64,000 nucleotides of DNA. Source: Distichodus sexfasciatus (taxonomy: Eukaryota; Chordata; Actinopteri; Characiformes; Distichodontidae). The position numbers and the translations under genes were made by a program. Positions within the stretch are counted from its first letter, which is position 1, and every line of letters begins with the position of its first letter. The notes beneath the pieces were generated by a model. It made no database searches and was not told the origin of the DNA. It saw only the letters and a list, made by a program, of their open reading frames with translations. The stretch lies in assembly GCA_032718565.1 (NCBI GenBank), contig JAVGVS010000001.1, forward strand, positions 1,683,896 through 1,747,895, written 5' to 3'. Below are positions 48,925 to 60,919 of the stretch, in pieces.

Positions 48925-49103
48925 GAAGGTAGTGGTCTGATGATCGGACACTTGCCTGTTTACCTAAGAGGTTGTATAATAAACTCCATCTCTAACCTAC
49001 TGCCAAAACTACTCCCGAGCAAACAAGTTAACCCCAAGTTGCTCCAGGTTCTCTGTAATTAAGTAAGTTACTTTGGATAAGAATGTCTTGTAAATGCAGA
49101 CGA
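48925..49103 (+). repeat. SINE-like element upstream of bbs5
   Basis: The head GTGGTCTGATGATCGGACAC resembles a degenerate tRNA-type A box region, and the tail TTTGGATAAGAATGTCTTGT followed by AAATG matches the conserved fish SINE 3' end. It ends about 80 bases before the bbs5 X-box. Confidence 0.55.
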
Positions 49104-49181
49104 TAACAAGGACATGCCATGTGTTCATAAATCGCTTCGTTAAAGCTACTTTGGCGCATCCCTCTTGCCGTAGTCAGCGCT

Positions 49182-49195
49182 GTTACCGAGGTGAC
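49182..49195 (+). promoter_or_regulatory. bbs5: X-box-like RFX motif of bbs5
   Basis: GTTACC-GA-GGTGAC is a near-palindromic X-box, 135-148 bases before the bbs5 ATG. One base of the second half-site (G for A in RGYAAC) departs from the strict consensus. BBS genes are established RFX (DAF-19) targets through promoter X-boxes, so motif, position and gene agree. Confidence 0.7.
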
Positions 49196-49329
49196 GCAAA
49201 GACGCTCGTGACAAATCCGCTTATGTTGCTAACGTTAGCTAAATTAATTACAGGCTATAAACTGGAGTCAGCGGTGGTTTGTTTACTCTTGGAGGAAAAA
49301 GCAACGTAAAGTCATATTAAAATCTGACT

Positions 49330-51917
49330 ATGGCGGGAGTGTTGGATGTGCTTTGGGAGGACAGAGATGTTCGGTTTGACATTACACCACAGTAAGTTAA
49401 AATACTACTCGCCTGAATAAAACGACAAATAAGCTACTTATAGCCATCCAATGCTTATTGGCATATAGCACGGAGCTGGTCGTAAGTATACTTTCTTATA
49501 TGACATGTGACGCTTACTGTCTTAATCTGTACTCAACTGTAAATACCTACAATAGTTATCTATACTGGGTTAAAAAGCTAAGCTAACATTAGCCAGCAGC
49601 CATTAGCTGGATCAGAGTAGGAGCCGAATATGTAGCTGAGGCTTCATTCTTATGCTTTTTACTTTTTTTAAGGCAGATGAAAACCAGACCGGGTGAAGTG
49701 CTTATCGACTGTCTGGATTCTATCGAAGACACAAAAGGAAACAATGGAGACAGAGGTGCTTACAATAAAATGTTGCAGAAAATCACCAATTCCGTTTGCA
49801 CCTTACTTACAGTGGCTCTTATAATGTCACTCACATATAGCCAAGATAATTCCATTAATATCAATAGATACACCAGCTGTCTTAAAAATAAGTAACATCT
49901 AATTAAAACAACAGTATTAAACAATCATTAGTTTCTATGCTTGTTTCATAGTTATTTTCTCTCATTTAATACTAAAGGAAGGCTTCTGGTAACAAATCTA
50001 AGAATCATCTGGCATTCTGTGGCTTTACCGAGGGTTAACTTGTGTAAGTATGACTTAACATGACCTACAATATACTTATTAATTATCAGATCATGTGAGC
50101 AAAAGCCTCTAAGAACCATAACCAAACTCATTACTGACAATCTAATTTGAATAACATATATCCTACACATTTTACATTTTCCCCTTTTAATTACAGCTGT
50201 GGGATACAATTCTGTCATAAACATTACGACAAGAACAGCAAATTCTGTAAGAAAAAGCTATTCACATTTCTGTTTAAATCACTTTTGCTGTACTGTGCTG
50301 TGTATAACATAAGCTTTGTAATCGTTGTAGAAACTAAGGGGTCAGACTGAAGCTTTGTACATCTTGACTAAATCTAACAACACAAGATTTGAGTTTATAT
50401 TCACTAATATAGTTCCTGGCAGCCCAAGACTCTTCACGTCTGTCATTGCTGTCCACAGGTATTAAATCTACATCTTTACGAACTTTGGCCTTGGATTAAT
50501 TTATTTTAATTCATGTTTTTATATTTTACACAAGATAATTGTAAATGCATTTATAAATTGCTTTCCCCTGAAAAGAGCTTATGAGACCTCCAAAATGTAC
50601 CGTGATCTTAAATTAAGAGGAGCTTTGATTCAGAATAAACAGCTGAGACTGCTGCCACGGGAACAAGTGTATGACAAAATAAACGGAGTCTGGAATTTAT
50701 CCAGTGATCAGGTAGTAAACCGCAAATTACAATAAATATTAAAATTTTACATTTGTGCATCGTAGTGACATTTTCCAAAATGTTTTTCAGGGTAACCTCG
50801 GCACTTTCTTCATCACTAATGTGCGAATAGTGTGGCATGCCAACATGAACGAAAGCTTCAATGTCAGCATTCCCTACTTGCAAATTGTAAGAGTTGTTCC
50901 AAGAAGTTATATATAGTTTTAACCCTTACAGATAAAGCACTAATTACTTTTCTTTTCTCTCTCCAAGCGTTCCATAAGAATCCGGGATTCAAAATTTGGA
51001 CTTGCACTTGTCATTGAGAGTTCTCAACAGGTATCTATTAAACTATGTTTTATATACAGTAGCTATACATTTTACATAACTACCGTATGTACATGTTTCC
51101 ATTTGTATTTATCTCTTCCAGACAGGTGGATATGTGCTAGGTTTTAAGATTGATCCAATAGACAAATTACAGGACGCAGTAAAGGAAATAAACTCCCTTC
51201 ATAAAGTTTATTCGGCAAACCCCATTTTTGGTGTGGACTACGAGATGGAGGAAAAGGTAAATGTAAAGACTTGTAAAAGTAATCAAAGTTTCTTAATGTC
51301 ATTCTGAAAGTTTATGTGGAAGATTGTACCTGATTAAAGTGTAAGCCTGTGATGTTATCCCAGCCGCAACCACTGGAGGAGCTAACTGTGGAGCAGCCTG
51401 CTGATGATGTGGAGATTGAGCCAGATGAACAGACTGATGCTTTCACTGTGAGCACGCTGCACACATTTGCACTGTAATAAATGATACACTCATCAGGGAG
51501 CTGCCCATGTCTCTCTCACAGCCTGAAAATAGCTTCACACTTGAGCCACATAACACAATGTCCCATCAACACTGGCTCCTGTTGCCTGGTTTCGAATTTG
51601 TTTTTTTTGTTGAAACAAATTTTTGTAGCATTATTGACACAACAGCCATTATTTACTAATATGTTTTCTGTCTTTATAGGCTTACTTTGCTGATGGCAAT
51701 AAGGTATATGGACTCCATTATATTTTTATGTCATCTTTAAATCGATATCAGAAATGTTCATAAAAACATGTTCATTATTGTAACCACTCCACTATTACTT
51801 CATCCACCTTTTTAGCAACAAGACCGGGAGCCAGTTTTCTCTGAAGAGCTTGGTTTAGCTATTGAGAAGTTAAAAGAGGGCTTCACATTACAAGGACTTT
51901 GGGAAGTCATGGGCTGA
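49330..51917 (+). CDS. bbs5: Bardet-Biedl syndrome 5 protein, BBSome subunit, 342 aa
   Basis: Twelve exons: 49330-49391, 49673-49755, 49978-50043, 50197-50246, 50331-50458, 50576-50711, 50791-50886, 50968-51030, 51122-51256, 51364-51447, 51680-51703, 51816-51917. Total 1,029 nt, 342 residues, essentially the human length. The start MAGVLDVLWEDRDVRFDITP and stretches such as GEVLIDCLDSIEDTKGNNGD and IRIRDSKFGLALVIESSQQ are diagnostic. BBS5 carries two PH-like (DM16) domains, about residues 30-130 and 155-250, that bind phosphoinositides, and works in the octameric BBSome that carries membrane proteins into and out of cilia. The gene is intact. A candidate AATAAA lies 0.42 kb past the stop. Confidence 0.97.
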
Positions 51918-52759
51918 AATTATGAGTCGCAGACTTTAATTCTAAAATTACGGACCAAGGTGACCTACCTGAGGAAATATATCAATGCTTAAATTGGAAA
52001 GATTTGTAGATTGTATTTTTTTCCCTATTTTTAATTTATATATACTGTATGTGTATATAATGAAATGCTTTTTATTAGACTGTTATAAACTTAATATGCC
52101 ATGGTTGTTTCCTGAACTGATTGAGTCATTCTTATCATTTGTGTAAATAATGTTGCTATTCTGTTGCTAAGATGAAGAATTTTACAAATAGTTCAGTGGT
52201 GCAAATTAATAGTAGGAAGATCAGTTAGAAGAAAATACTCATTATTCTAATATAAAACTATCAGAACAGCAGTAAATCAGGGAGTCAGGACTCCTGAAAA
52301 GATCACAGTAGCATTGTGTTTTTACCTTTGAGAGAAAAATAAAGCAGTCACACTTCCAAAACTAACCTCAACCTCATTAACGTGATCCAGCATCTACACT
52401 GAGTTCATGACAACCAAACTCGGCCCTCTTAAATCTTACTGGATTCCATACTTTAAATAAATTATATTCCTCCCTAGAAGAATGTGAGCTGCAGAGTCAT
52501 AACTGATGTCATGACGTGTTCAAGGTCCACAGTTGTTTCTTTTTGTCTTTGACAGCTGTCAAATGTGACTGTTTTCTAATCCAGCCAACCTGAATTCTTT
52601 CTGCCTGTGATGTGGGCCTAAATATAGAAGAGGGGCAGGGTTAAATTGCATGGGTCTCTATCTTTGCTCCATGATAAAACCGCCTGTTTCAAATAAGACA
52701 GTGAGACAAGAGGAAGCACCACAGTCCCAACATCCACCCTGCTACACTCATCCTCAAAA
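51918..52759. promoter_or_regulatory. bbs5 3' end and klhl41 promoter region
   Basis: bbs5 AATAAA candidate is at 52338-52343. Further on, a perfect 16-base palindrome TTTGACAGCTGTCAAA (52548-52563) contains a CAGCTG E-box flanked by two TGACAG half-sites. CTAAATATAG at 52618-52627 matches the MEF2 consensus YTAWWWWTAR and may double as a TATA-like box, about 133 bases before the klhl41 ATG. These fit a muscle promoter. Confidence 0.6.
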
Positions 52760-55183
52760 ATGGAAGCCACAAATTTGAAAGAAGATCTGAAGCTCTATCA
52801 GAGCACCCTACTTCAGGATGGCCTGAAGGAACTCCTGAAGGAGAACAAGTTTATTGACTGCATTCTCAAAGTAGGAGACAGGAGTCTGCCTTGTCACAGA
52901 CTCATCATGGCTGCATGCAGTCCCTACTTTAGAGAAATTTACTTCACTGAGGACGGCAAAGAAAAAAGCAGTTCCAACAAGGAGATTGTGCTGGAAAACG
53001 TGGATCCAGCTATTATGGACATGGTTGTGAATTATCTTTATTCTGCAGAAATAGAGATTACAGAAGACAACGTGCAGGACATTTTTGCTGTAGCAAACCG
53101 TTTTCAGATACCGTCCGTGTTCACAGTGTGTGTAAACTACCTGCAGCAAAAACTGTCTGTGGGAAACTGCCTGGCCGTTTTCAGACTGGGACTGATGCTG
53201 AACTGCCCAAGGCTAGCTATGACGGCAAGAGACTTCATAGCTGAACGATTTGGCACATTAGCCAAGGATGAAGATTTTCTGGAGTTTAACCCCCCAGAAC
53301 TGTTTGCCATCATAGGAGGTGATGGTCTTAACGTAGAGAAAGAGGAAGTGGTCTTTGAACTGTTGATGAAGTGGGTGAGGAAGGACAAAGAAAACCGGGT
53401 TAAGTTTTTAGGTGATGCCTTTGAGCACATTCGCTTCCGTCTTCTTCCAGAGAAGTATTTTAAGGAAAAAGTTGAAAAGGATGACATTATCAAAGCTGAT
53501 CCTGAACTTATGAAGAAACTCAAGGTCATCAAAGATGCATTTTCTGGGAAACTTCCAGAAAAAAGTGGAGAGGAAAATGAAGATGGGGACATGCCAGGTT
53601 ATCTAAACAACAATCGAAGGTTTGGCATGTATGCCAAGGACCTTATTCTAATGATTAACGACACTGCAGCTGTGGTTTATGACCCAAATGAGAACGAATG
53701 CTCCTTAGCAGCAATGGCAGAGCAGATACCCAAAAATCACGTCAGTATCGCTACCAAGAAAAATGAACTTATTGTCGTAGGGGGACTCTTTATGGATGAA
53801 GATAATAAAGAAGCACCACTGCAGTGTTATTGTTATCAGGTAAATAATCCTATTAATTAATACTGATTTTCTCTATTACTTTTAACTAATCTTATACACA
53901 TTCAAGATGACTAAAATGTTACACTTATGGTCGCAACAGTTGGACCCTCTTAGGGCAGATTGGATTGCTCTTCCCCCTCTACCATCTCCTAGATGCCTGT
54001 TTGCTCTGGGAGAATTTGAAAATTTCATATTTGCCATTGCTGGCAAAGATTTGCAAACCAATGACTCTTTTGACTCTGTAATGTGCTATGACACTGAGTA
54101 AGTATACCCCCTTATTCTCCTTTTTACAAGCCCATTCATTACAAAATAGCGATCCTCATTGTACTTGTTTTTCATTTGGCAGCAAGATGAAATGGACTGA
54201 GACAAAAAAGCTTCCTTTGAGAATACATGGTCACAGTGTGATCTCACAGAATGGACTGGTATACTGTATAGGAGGAAAGACAGATGAAAAGTAATTGCAA
54301 AATGAAAGAAACAATAATATATGTAAATGGATATATTACATATTTGGAATATTACATTATGTATTTCATTATATAGCAAAACCATCAACAAGATGTTTGC
54401 ATATAATCACAAGAAGTCAGAATGGAAGGAGCTGGCTGCAATGAAAACACCAAGGTCAATGTTTGGAGCTACAGTACACAAAGGAAAGATCATTGTGGTG
54501 GGAGGAATCAATGAAGATACTCTGTTATCATCTTGTGAAGCCTACGACTTTGGCACCAACAGGTGTGTCCCGTTAAACCATGAATGCATGCTCTATCTAA
54601 CACGCTCTATCTATGTTGCAGTTTGGTTACTACAAAGTTATTGTCTTTAACATGACAGAGCAGCATGTTTAATACTATCATCAAATCTCAATGTATACAC
54701 CAGGATCTTCTAATCTAACCTAAAACTATGAATTAATTTGTATTGTAGGTGGGAAACTTTCCCTGAGTTTGCTCAGGAGAGAAGCTCAGTCAATGTTGTC
54801 AGTGCTGGAGGTAGCCTGTATGCTGTAGGGGGCTTCACCATGGTAGAGATGGACAATAAAGAGTGTTCCCCAACAGAAATTACAGATATCTGGCAGTAAG
54901 CAATCACTGGATTATTAAATTTCATGTTTCAGCATAATTGATGGTTGTTTGATCAGTGGTCATTCTAAAATGTCTACATTACAATACCTAGTCATCACCA
55001 AGGAAAGAAACTAAGGTTTAAGATGTTTTTGCTTCAGACATCTAATGTTCAGCATATTCTTTTTATGACAGGTATGAAGACGACAAAAAGCAATGGGCTG
55101 GAGTTTTGAGAGAGATGCGTTATGCAGCTGGTGCTTCCTGTGTTTCCATGAGACTAAATGCTGTAAAAATGCCCAAACTGTAA
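52760..55183 (+). CDS. klhl41: Kelch-like protein 41 (sarcosin/KBTBD10), 596 aa
   Basis: Six exons: 52760-53839, 53940-54097, 54183-54290, 54377-54562, 54749-54895, 55072-55183; 1,791 nt in frame. The large first exon encodes the BTB domain (~residues 20-130, FIDCILKVGDRSLPCHRLIM) and BACK domain (~135-240); the remaining exons encode Kelch repeats (VVGGLFMDED, AIAGKDLQTNDSFDS, YCIGGKTDEN, VVGGINEDTL, AVGGFTMVEM). KLHL41 is a cullin-3 adaptor and chaperone-like stabiliser of thin-filament proteins such as nebulin in skeletal muscle. Length is close to the human 606. Exon 2 was set to begin at the AG at 53938-53939 because the residues LDPLRADW continue the Kelch blade; an upstream open frame with its own ATG is intronic. 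Fish may have two copies; which one this is cannot be decided here. Confidence 0.95.
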
Positions 55184-55353
55184 AAAACAAACAAACACGT
55201 CTATTTAAAACTTTTAAGTATAATGTACTGATATGTGTAAGCTACATTTTATTTAACCATGAAATTGATCTAGACACTAAACTCATAGTTTCAGGGTTTT
55301 AGGGTAAGGGAGAGCCACTGTTTATATTCACAAACTTATAAACTTTTAAAATG

Positions 55354-55423
55354 AATAAATAATAAATGTTTGAGGTCAAAAACCTGCATTTACTCATGGA
55401 TTTTTAATATAAGATAATTTATT
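55354..55423. promoter_or_regulatory. facing polyadenylation signals of klhl41 and fastkd1
   Basis: On the plus strand AATAAA occurs at 55354-55359 and 55361-55366, after klhl41. On the minus strand AATAAA occurs at 55423-55418, after fastkd1. The two genes converge and their 3' ends are predicted to lie within about 70 bases of each other or to overlap. Confidence 0.6.
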
Positions 55424-55631
55424 ACAAATATATTTTATAAGAAACATAATACATGTATAAAATGGATGAATTGTCGACTTTTGAATTCTATTTTAGATAA
55501 CAAGGAAACAAAAATGTAACTCAATATACAATCAAATCAGTGTCTCTCACTCAGGAGAACTTACTGATATGGAAATGCACAAAATTTCCTATATTCTCTG
55601 CCTTTCTTAAGTCCATTTCAAGCACTTTGTA

Positions 55632-58600
55632 CTAGTTTGTAAATAACTTCCTTTTTAAGTATTCCTTCCAAGCATCTTGGGTGGACAGCTCCATGGAATT
55701 CCATTCAAAATGAGGAATCTGTGTTGGAGAGCAATTAATCAATCTATCCATTTTTGTATTTGTACATATTTCAGGGGAACTGATATATACCACTTACCTG
55801 CAAAACATGATATCCTAAAATCTCAAGGTGTCTTTTCCTTAAGAGAACTTCTCCTTTCATATGTTGCGAATTTTTGCAAAAGGATCTTGAGTCCAAGAAA
55901 TCTATGGCAATGCTAGGTAAGCAGGTGAGAGAGGGCAAACAGATTCCTTTAATCAAAATACCTGTCTTGTGCACAAGTGTCACTATGCACTATAATACAG
56001 GATTAAACAGATCTTAGAAAACATAACACATGTAGATAATTTACTTTAAATTATAGCAAGAAATCAATAATGAACATGAAACTGTTACTCTGCTCAGAAA
56101 TGAAACTATTAATGTCATGAGTGAAACAATTTCACTATATTCCTGTATTTTTTCACCATGCGATTGAAATCATTGCTCTGTACATGAACTCTTTGACTTT
56201 AGATATGTTTAAAGTCCTCTGTAAAATGTAAGACGGAAAATATGTTACAGAAAAAGGACAAAGAAACAAACACCAAAACAAATTTTTTATAAATGTAGTA
56301 ATATATTTTAAATGTAAAACAAAACATTTAGATTTTTCATTTATAATTTGTAACATGTAATTATTCAAATTTCTACTGCTGGAAATCATTGGCATATTTA
56401 CCGGCGAGCGCCTGGAGGTAGCTCAGTTCTGTCCTTCCCGGGTGAGCCAGACTCCCAGCGCACCTTCCCATCCTCATTGATCTGCAGCCGGCTTGGCTCA
56501 CTGTAGGGCACTGCATGCTTCTGTTGGTCCAGGACACACTCAAAGTCTGGAGAAATATGATTCAAAAATTTACCCTGAACAACACACAGTGATGCCTTAG
56601 TCAGTTTTAGCCATAAACTTTATAGTTGACAAGAAGCATCCAAATAACTATCAATTGCAGAACACAATTCATCTCCCTGAGATTAGCATTGAAACTTACC
56701 AACTGTGTAGAAATATGGGGTGGTCACTGCTACTTTAGCACAGTTAATGTCTCCCAGCACTTCACCCAGCATTCTATGGATCTGCTGTTGGATTGGGCTG
56801 GCCGTACTGTTGTCTGTGTTTTATAAAGAGAAGTTAGTCAAAGCTTATTAGTTATCATGGCTTTACTGACATTCAATTAATGTATTCACCAACAGTAAAG
56901 ATATAAAACAAACAACAGAAATAAAATGAAATCTAAAAAATGAAAATGTCTGCGCACTTCTGACTTTTTCTTTCTTAGGTTTGTTAAGGTGTGTAACTTG
57001 ATAGTGTAATTTAGTTGGAGGACAGTTATTGGTTTAAGTCTAGCTTTACAGAATGAAAAAAAGACATGGACTACAAAGCACCGTTGTCTGCTGCTCTGGA
57101 TAAGAGGGTCTGCTAAATGCTATAAATGTAAATGAAACGAAATGTTAATTCACTCACTTCTTCTCTGGAGCTGTTTGCAATAGCGCTCATGAAACCAGGG
57201 CACCTGAAGCTCTGGACATTCTAGACACACAGCTCGGTTCAGTTCCATTAGACGCAAACGGACACGCATGTTCAGAGCATCTGGCAGTGCTGTCAGGAGA
57301 AGTCAAAAAGTTTGTCTCGGTACAGAGTACTCAGTATATTAGTATTCATGACTAAAATGTAGTGAAATTTCTAAACTAAGATCATCATTCATGCACATAC
57401 TCTCAAGCTGTGCATCCAACTTTGCAAGAAAATCCACACGAAATATCTCCCTGATGACCTCCTCTGGGAAATGATCAGCTATTGCCAAGGTGTAGGCCAA
57501 AAGAACCAACAAATGAGGATCAAACGAACCTGGAAAATATCCAAGAGAACAGGAGAGCTTATTTTCATGGTTTTTCTAAAACACCAAGAAGCAAAATGCA
57601 GTATTGAAGCAACTCACTTATATATGGAGTAAAATGTTGAATGCAAGCATCAAAAAGCTCATCCACTCTTGAAGAATCATAATTAAGCACAGCAAAAGGC
57701 AGCAAAGTAGCATAGGTTCCAGAGTAATGAATCTAGGAGACATAAACACAAAAATATATGTCTTAAAATATATGAACACGCTCAATCTTCAGCTTTAAAA
57801 AGGTGTCTATTTAAATCAGGTTCTCCGATACTGGTCTGGAAAACGTATAATGCAGCAGAATCCTTCATTTGTTGCTAAGATTCAATAATAAGCCAGAGAC
57901 TGTATAACAACACAGACCTTATGTATGTTTTCTAAGGTCACAGTGGCAATTCGATCCAGCAGTGGAGCACAGATGTAGTTGGTCCTGGTCAGGAAAAGAG
58001 CAAGCTCTGGCACATTGATCCAGGATACCTGATCTATGAGTCTCTGAAGTGTTACAATAGTGTCTTCTAACATCATCTCTTCAAACCATTCCCCCGATAT
58101 GTGCTTCAGTTCGTCCAACACCAATTCCAATCGGTCTGCATTGTGCAGTCGTTCATGAGCGCAGCGGTTCAAAGTTTGAATTAAGCGGACGTACTTGCTG
58201 GGAGTGTTGTGGTGGTAGGTGGGGTCATTGCGGATCCATTTGGCTATGGACATGATGAATGAATTGAGGTCGTTGAGGCCGCACTGAGGCAACATGGCTT
58301 CCACGCGCGTGACGACAATGTCTTCCATGCGTGGCGAGGGGAGCATGGAGAGAACACGGGTGAACATGGACACTTCGTACGGGTACACACTATTCTGCAA
58401 ATATCTAAGGAGGACAGAAATGGCAGCATAGAAAAAATTATGCCTCATACACAGTCAACTAGAAGCAAAACTTTCAGTGAATTCTTGGACTAATGTGTAA
58501 CAGGTCATGTATTTGGTGTACAATACAGAAAACTAAGCAAATTAATGACAAAAACTTATTGTCATTTTCTAAACAAATGTAATAGTCATTCAGTAATAAC

Positions 58601-60919
58601 AATATTAACCAATATCAAAGCTACAGACTGTTTTTTTGGACAAAGTGACTTCAAAGTAATAGTTGGGCTGATTTAATATGAGACTCACCGCAGTATTATG
58701 TGTCTGAGCCTGGTAAAGAGCTCTGGATTCTGGTAGTGCAGTAGAATAAGCATCTGCGTGATCTTTGCAATTTCCACTGGCCGATACACATCAAGGTTTT
58801 TGTGCAGAATAGCTGCAATCCTATAAGATTGGGAGTTTTTTTAAGGAAAACTGCGATGGCAAAGCAGACCTCTATGAGGCTTAATAAAGAAAAAACATTG
58901 ATATAAAAGCCTTAAGAGATCCCTAATTATTTTCTACATACTTATTAATCAATTGAAGATTCCGGCACTGCATTTCCTCCAGAGTCTCTGCAACAGCCAG
59001 TACCTGCTGAGCATTGAGCTCATCAGCCAAGAGCAGTGCTGCACTTTCAAGCCTGTGTGACCGCAATTAGGAATTCAATAAATGTGAATTATTAAATTGC
59101 AATAAAGAATAATTTTACACCAGTCAAAAATGTAAACAACTTAAAGATAATTCTGCATATCCTACCCCTCTTTTGTTGCTTGTCCTGCTAATGGTCCCAA
59201 AGCAACAAAGAGCTTTGTGAAGGACACAGGATCCGTGCTCGTATCCACCAGCTCCAACAACCTCTGCTTGGCAGCAAGTCTAAAGTCACAGTTGTTGTAC
59301 TGCATTGATTGATAAAGTCCTAATATTATACTAATGTTCTCAGCATCCAGATGAGGGACATTTTTGAGGAGAATATGGTTGCACTTCTCCAATAAGGGTC
59401 GATGAATGTACTTAATGTTTCTGAGGAACTGTACTATTCTTCTAGGGTTGTTGTAGTAGAACTGGTCCATGCTGTCCAGGAGGGTGTCAGCCTTTTCAAT
59501 CAGAGCATCCCGTAAGCGAGTAGACACCAGGGAAGATATACTGATCATTAAGGTAGTCAGCACTCTAAGAAAAGATCAATGAAAATGACTTAGATTTGTG
59601 TAAACGTAAGGACTATATATATGGAAGTTGGATAGACATAAATGATACCTGGCATCCTTTATTGAATCAAGCCTCTGACTCACAATTTGAGCAATCTGGC
59701 CCATAAGTGGACTGTAGTGGAAATACTGATCACTTAAACATATAGAAAACTTTGATAGGGTTTTCATCTGAAATCTGTAAAAACAAGGTATGACTGCTTA
59801 ATATGCAAAATATGTTGGAAAGCATTAAAAACATCCCTAAAATTTGAGTACCTTTCTACTCTGCTCCAGGCCTCCATGACCAACTGCTGAACAAGCGAGT
59901 CAAACGGTTCCACGTTAAGCCTTCAAATGGAAAATTGGTACAGAAAAGACTGTTAACAGTTAGCATCTTAGAACTTTCAAATTGGAGGAACATGTTGACA
60001 ATTTTCGTTTTTATTTTGGGGGGATATTTTTAGGGTGTAACAATACATTAACATGCCCATAGTATCAATTCAAAACCAAAACATCAATCAGACCTGATCA
60101 CTTTATTATGAATAGGTGGTCTATTTTTATTAAATGAGAAGACTTATTTATTTACATGTCTGGTTGAGTTCAGGAATAAAAATATCAACAAATATTTTAG
60201 TTGATTTAGCAATTTCATATGATTTGAAGTGATTGTGTTAATTTATCTTATGATATTGTCTCATATGGATGGCTGGCTCTGAAATGAATCAAAGCGGAAT
60301 TGTCTGTTATATCGATATACTATTGTATATACACCCTAATATTATTTCTATATATGTCTAAAATTTTGCTTTTTCTTTATATCTCTTAAATTGGATCCAC
60401 TGGTTAAATTCTCTCTCTATATATATCAAATTAACAGGGGTACCAGACTGTGTTTCACTACAAGTAAATCGACACTTAGTGGATTTGGCGTTTTTAAATT
60501 GCAGCAGCTATAAATAAATCAGTTTTGATGAAACATAAGTTACAATGTGTTACATATTCTCTTTATCTTGTAGTGTTACTGTACCTGAGCACACTATAAA
60601 GCATATCCACAAGTGCATCGTCATCCATCAGACTAATCTTGTTTTCAGCCAGTACTCGAAGTGTCAGGAACTGTGGATGGTTCCGCAGAAATTCAACTGT
60701 CCGGAGCATTTGTGGTCTGTCTTTTTGAAACCGCCACAGCAGACCCACGGCAAATCCCACATGGCCAACAGAGAGCTTTGCCTTGTTTTTACCCACCACA
60801 TCAAACACCTGATCCTCTGCTGTGCAGGCCTGCAGCTGCACCAGCACAGGGTCACGGCAGATCGTCCCGAACCGAAACACCCTGCGAGGGTAAGACTTCA
60901 GGGCACGGAGCCTCAACAT
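55632..60919 (-). CDS. fastkd1: FAST kinase domain-containing protein 1, 831 aa
   Basis: Fourteen coding exons from 60919 down: 60585-60919, 59852-59920, 59649-59774, 59166-59564, 58942-59052, 58689-58820, 57918-58404, 57618-57732, 57401-57529, 57158-57289, 56700-56813, 56402-56546, 55798-55912, 55632-55718; 2,496 nt in frame. Hallmarks are NHPQFLTL near the start, the FAST_1 and FAST_2 helical regions in the middle, and a C-terminal RAP domain (IAIDFLDSRSFC, HMKGEVLLRKRHLEILGY). FASTK-family proteins are mitochondrial RNA-binding proteins; FASTKD1 influences levels of some mitochondrial mRNAs such as ND3. The ATG at 60919 sits two bases after a good acceptor, implying an upstream untranslated exon. 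The human protein is 847 residues. Confidence 0.94.
57040..57135 (+). repeat. SINE 3' tail in a fastkd1 intron
   Basis: GCTCTGGATAAGAGGGTCTG followed by CTAAATGCTATAAATGTAAATG is the conserved 3' end of widespread fish SINEs. A clear tRNA-like head is not visible, so the copy is truncated or diverged. Confidence 0.7.

Larger units (their letters stand above)
48223..49329. other. collagen 3' UTR and bbs5 upstream spacer
   Basis: AATAAA hexamers at 48423-48428 and 48846-48851 are candidates for the collagen polyadenylation signal; the second follows a long T run (about 48829-48845). A SINE-like copy occupies about 48925-49103. The last 200 bases before bbs5 hold its promoter. No gene is seen. 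Confidence 0.6.
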
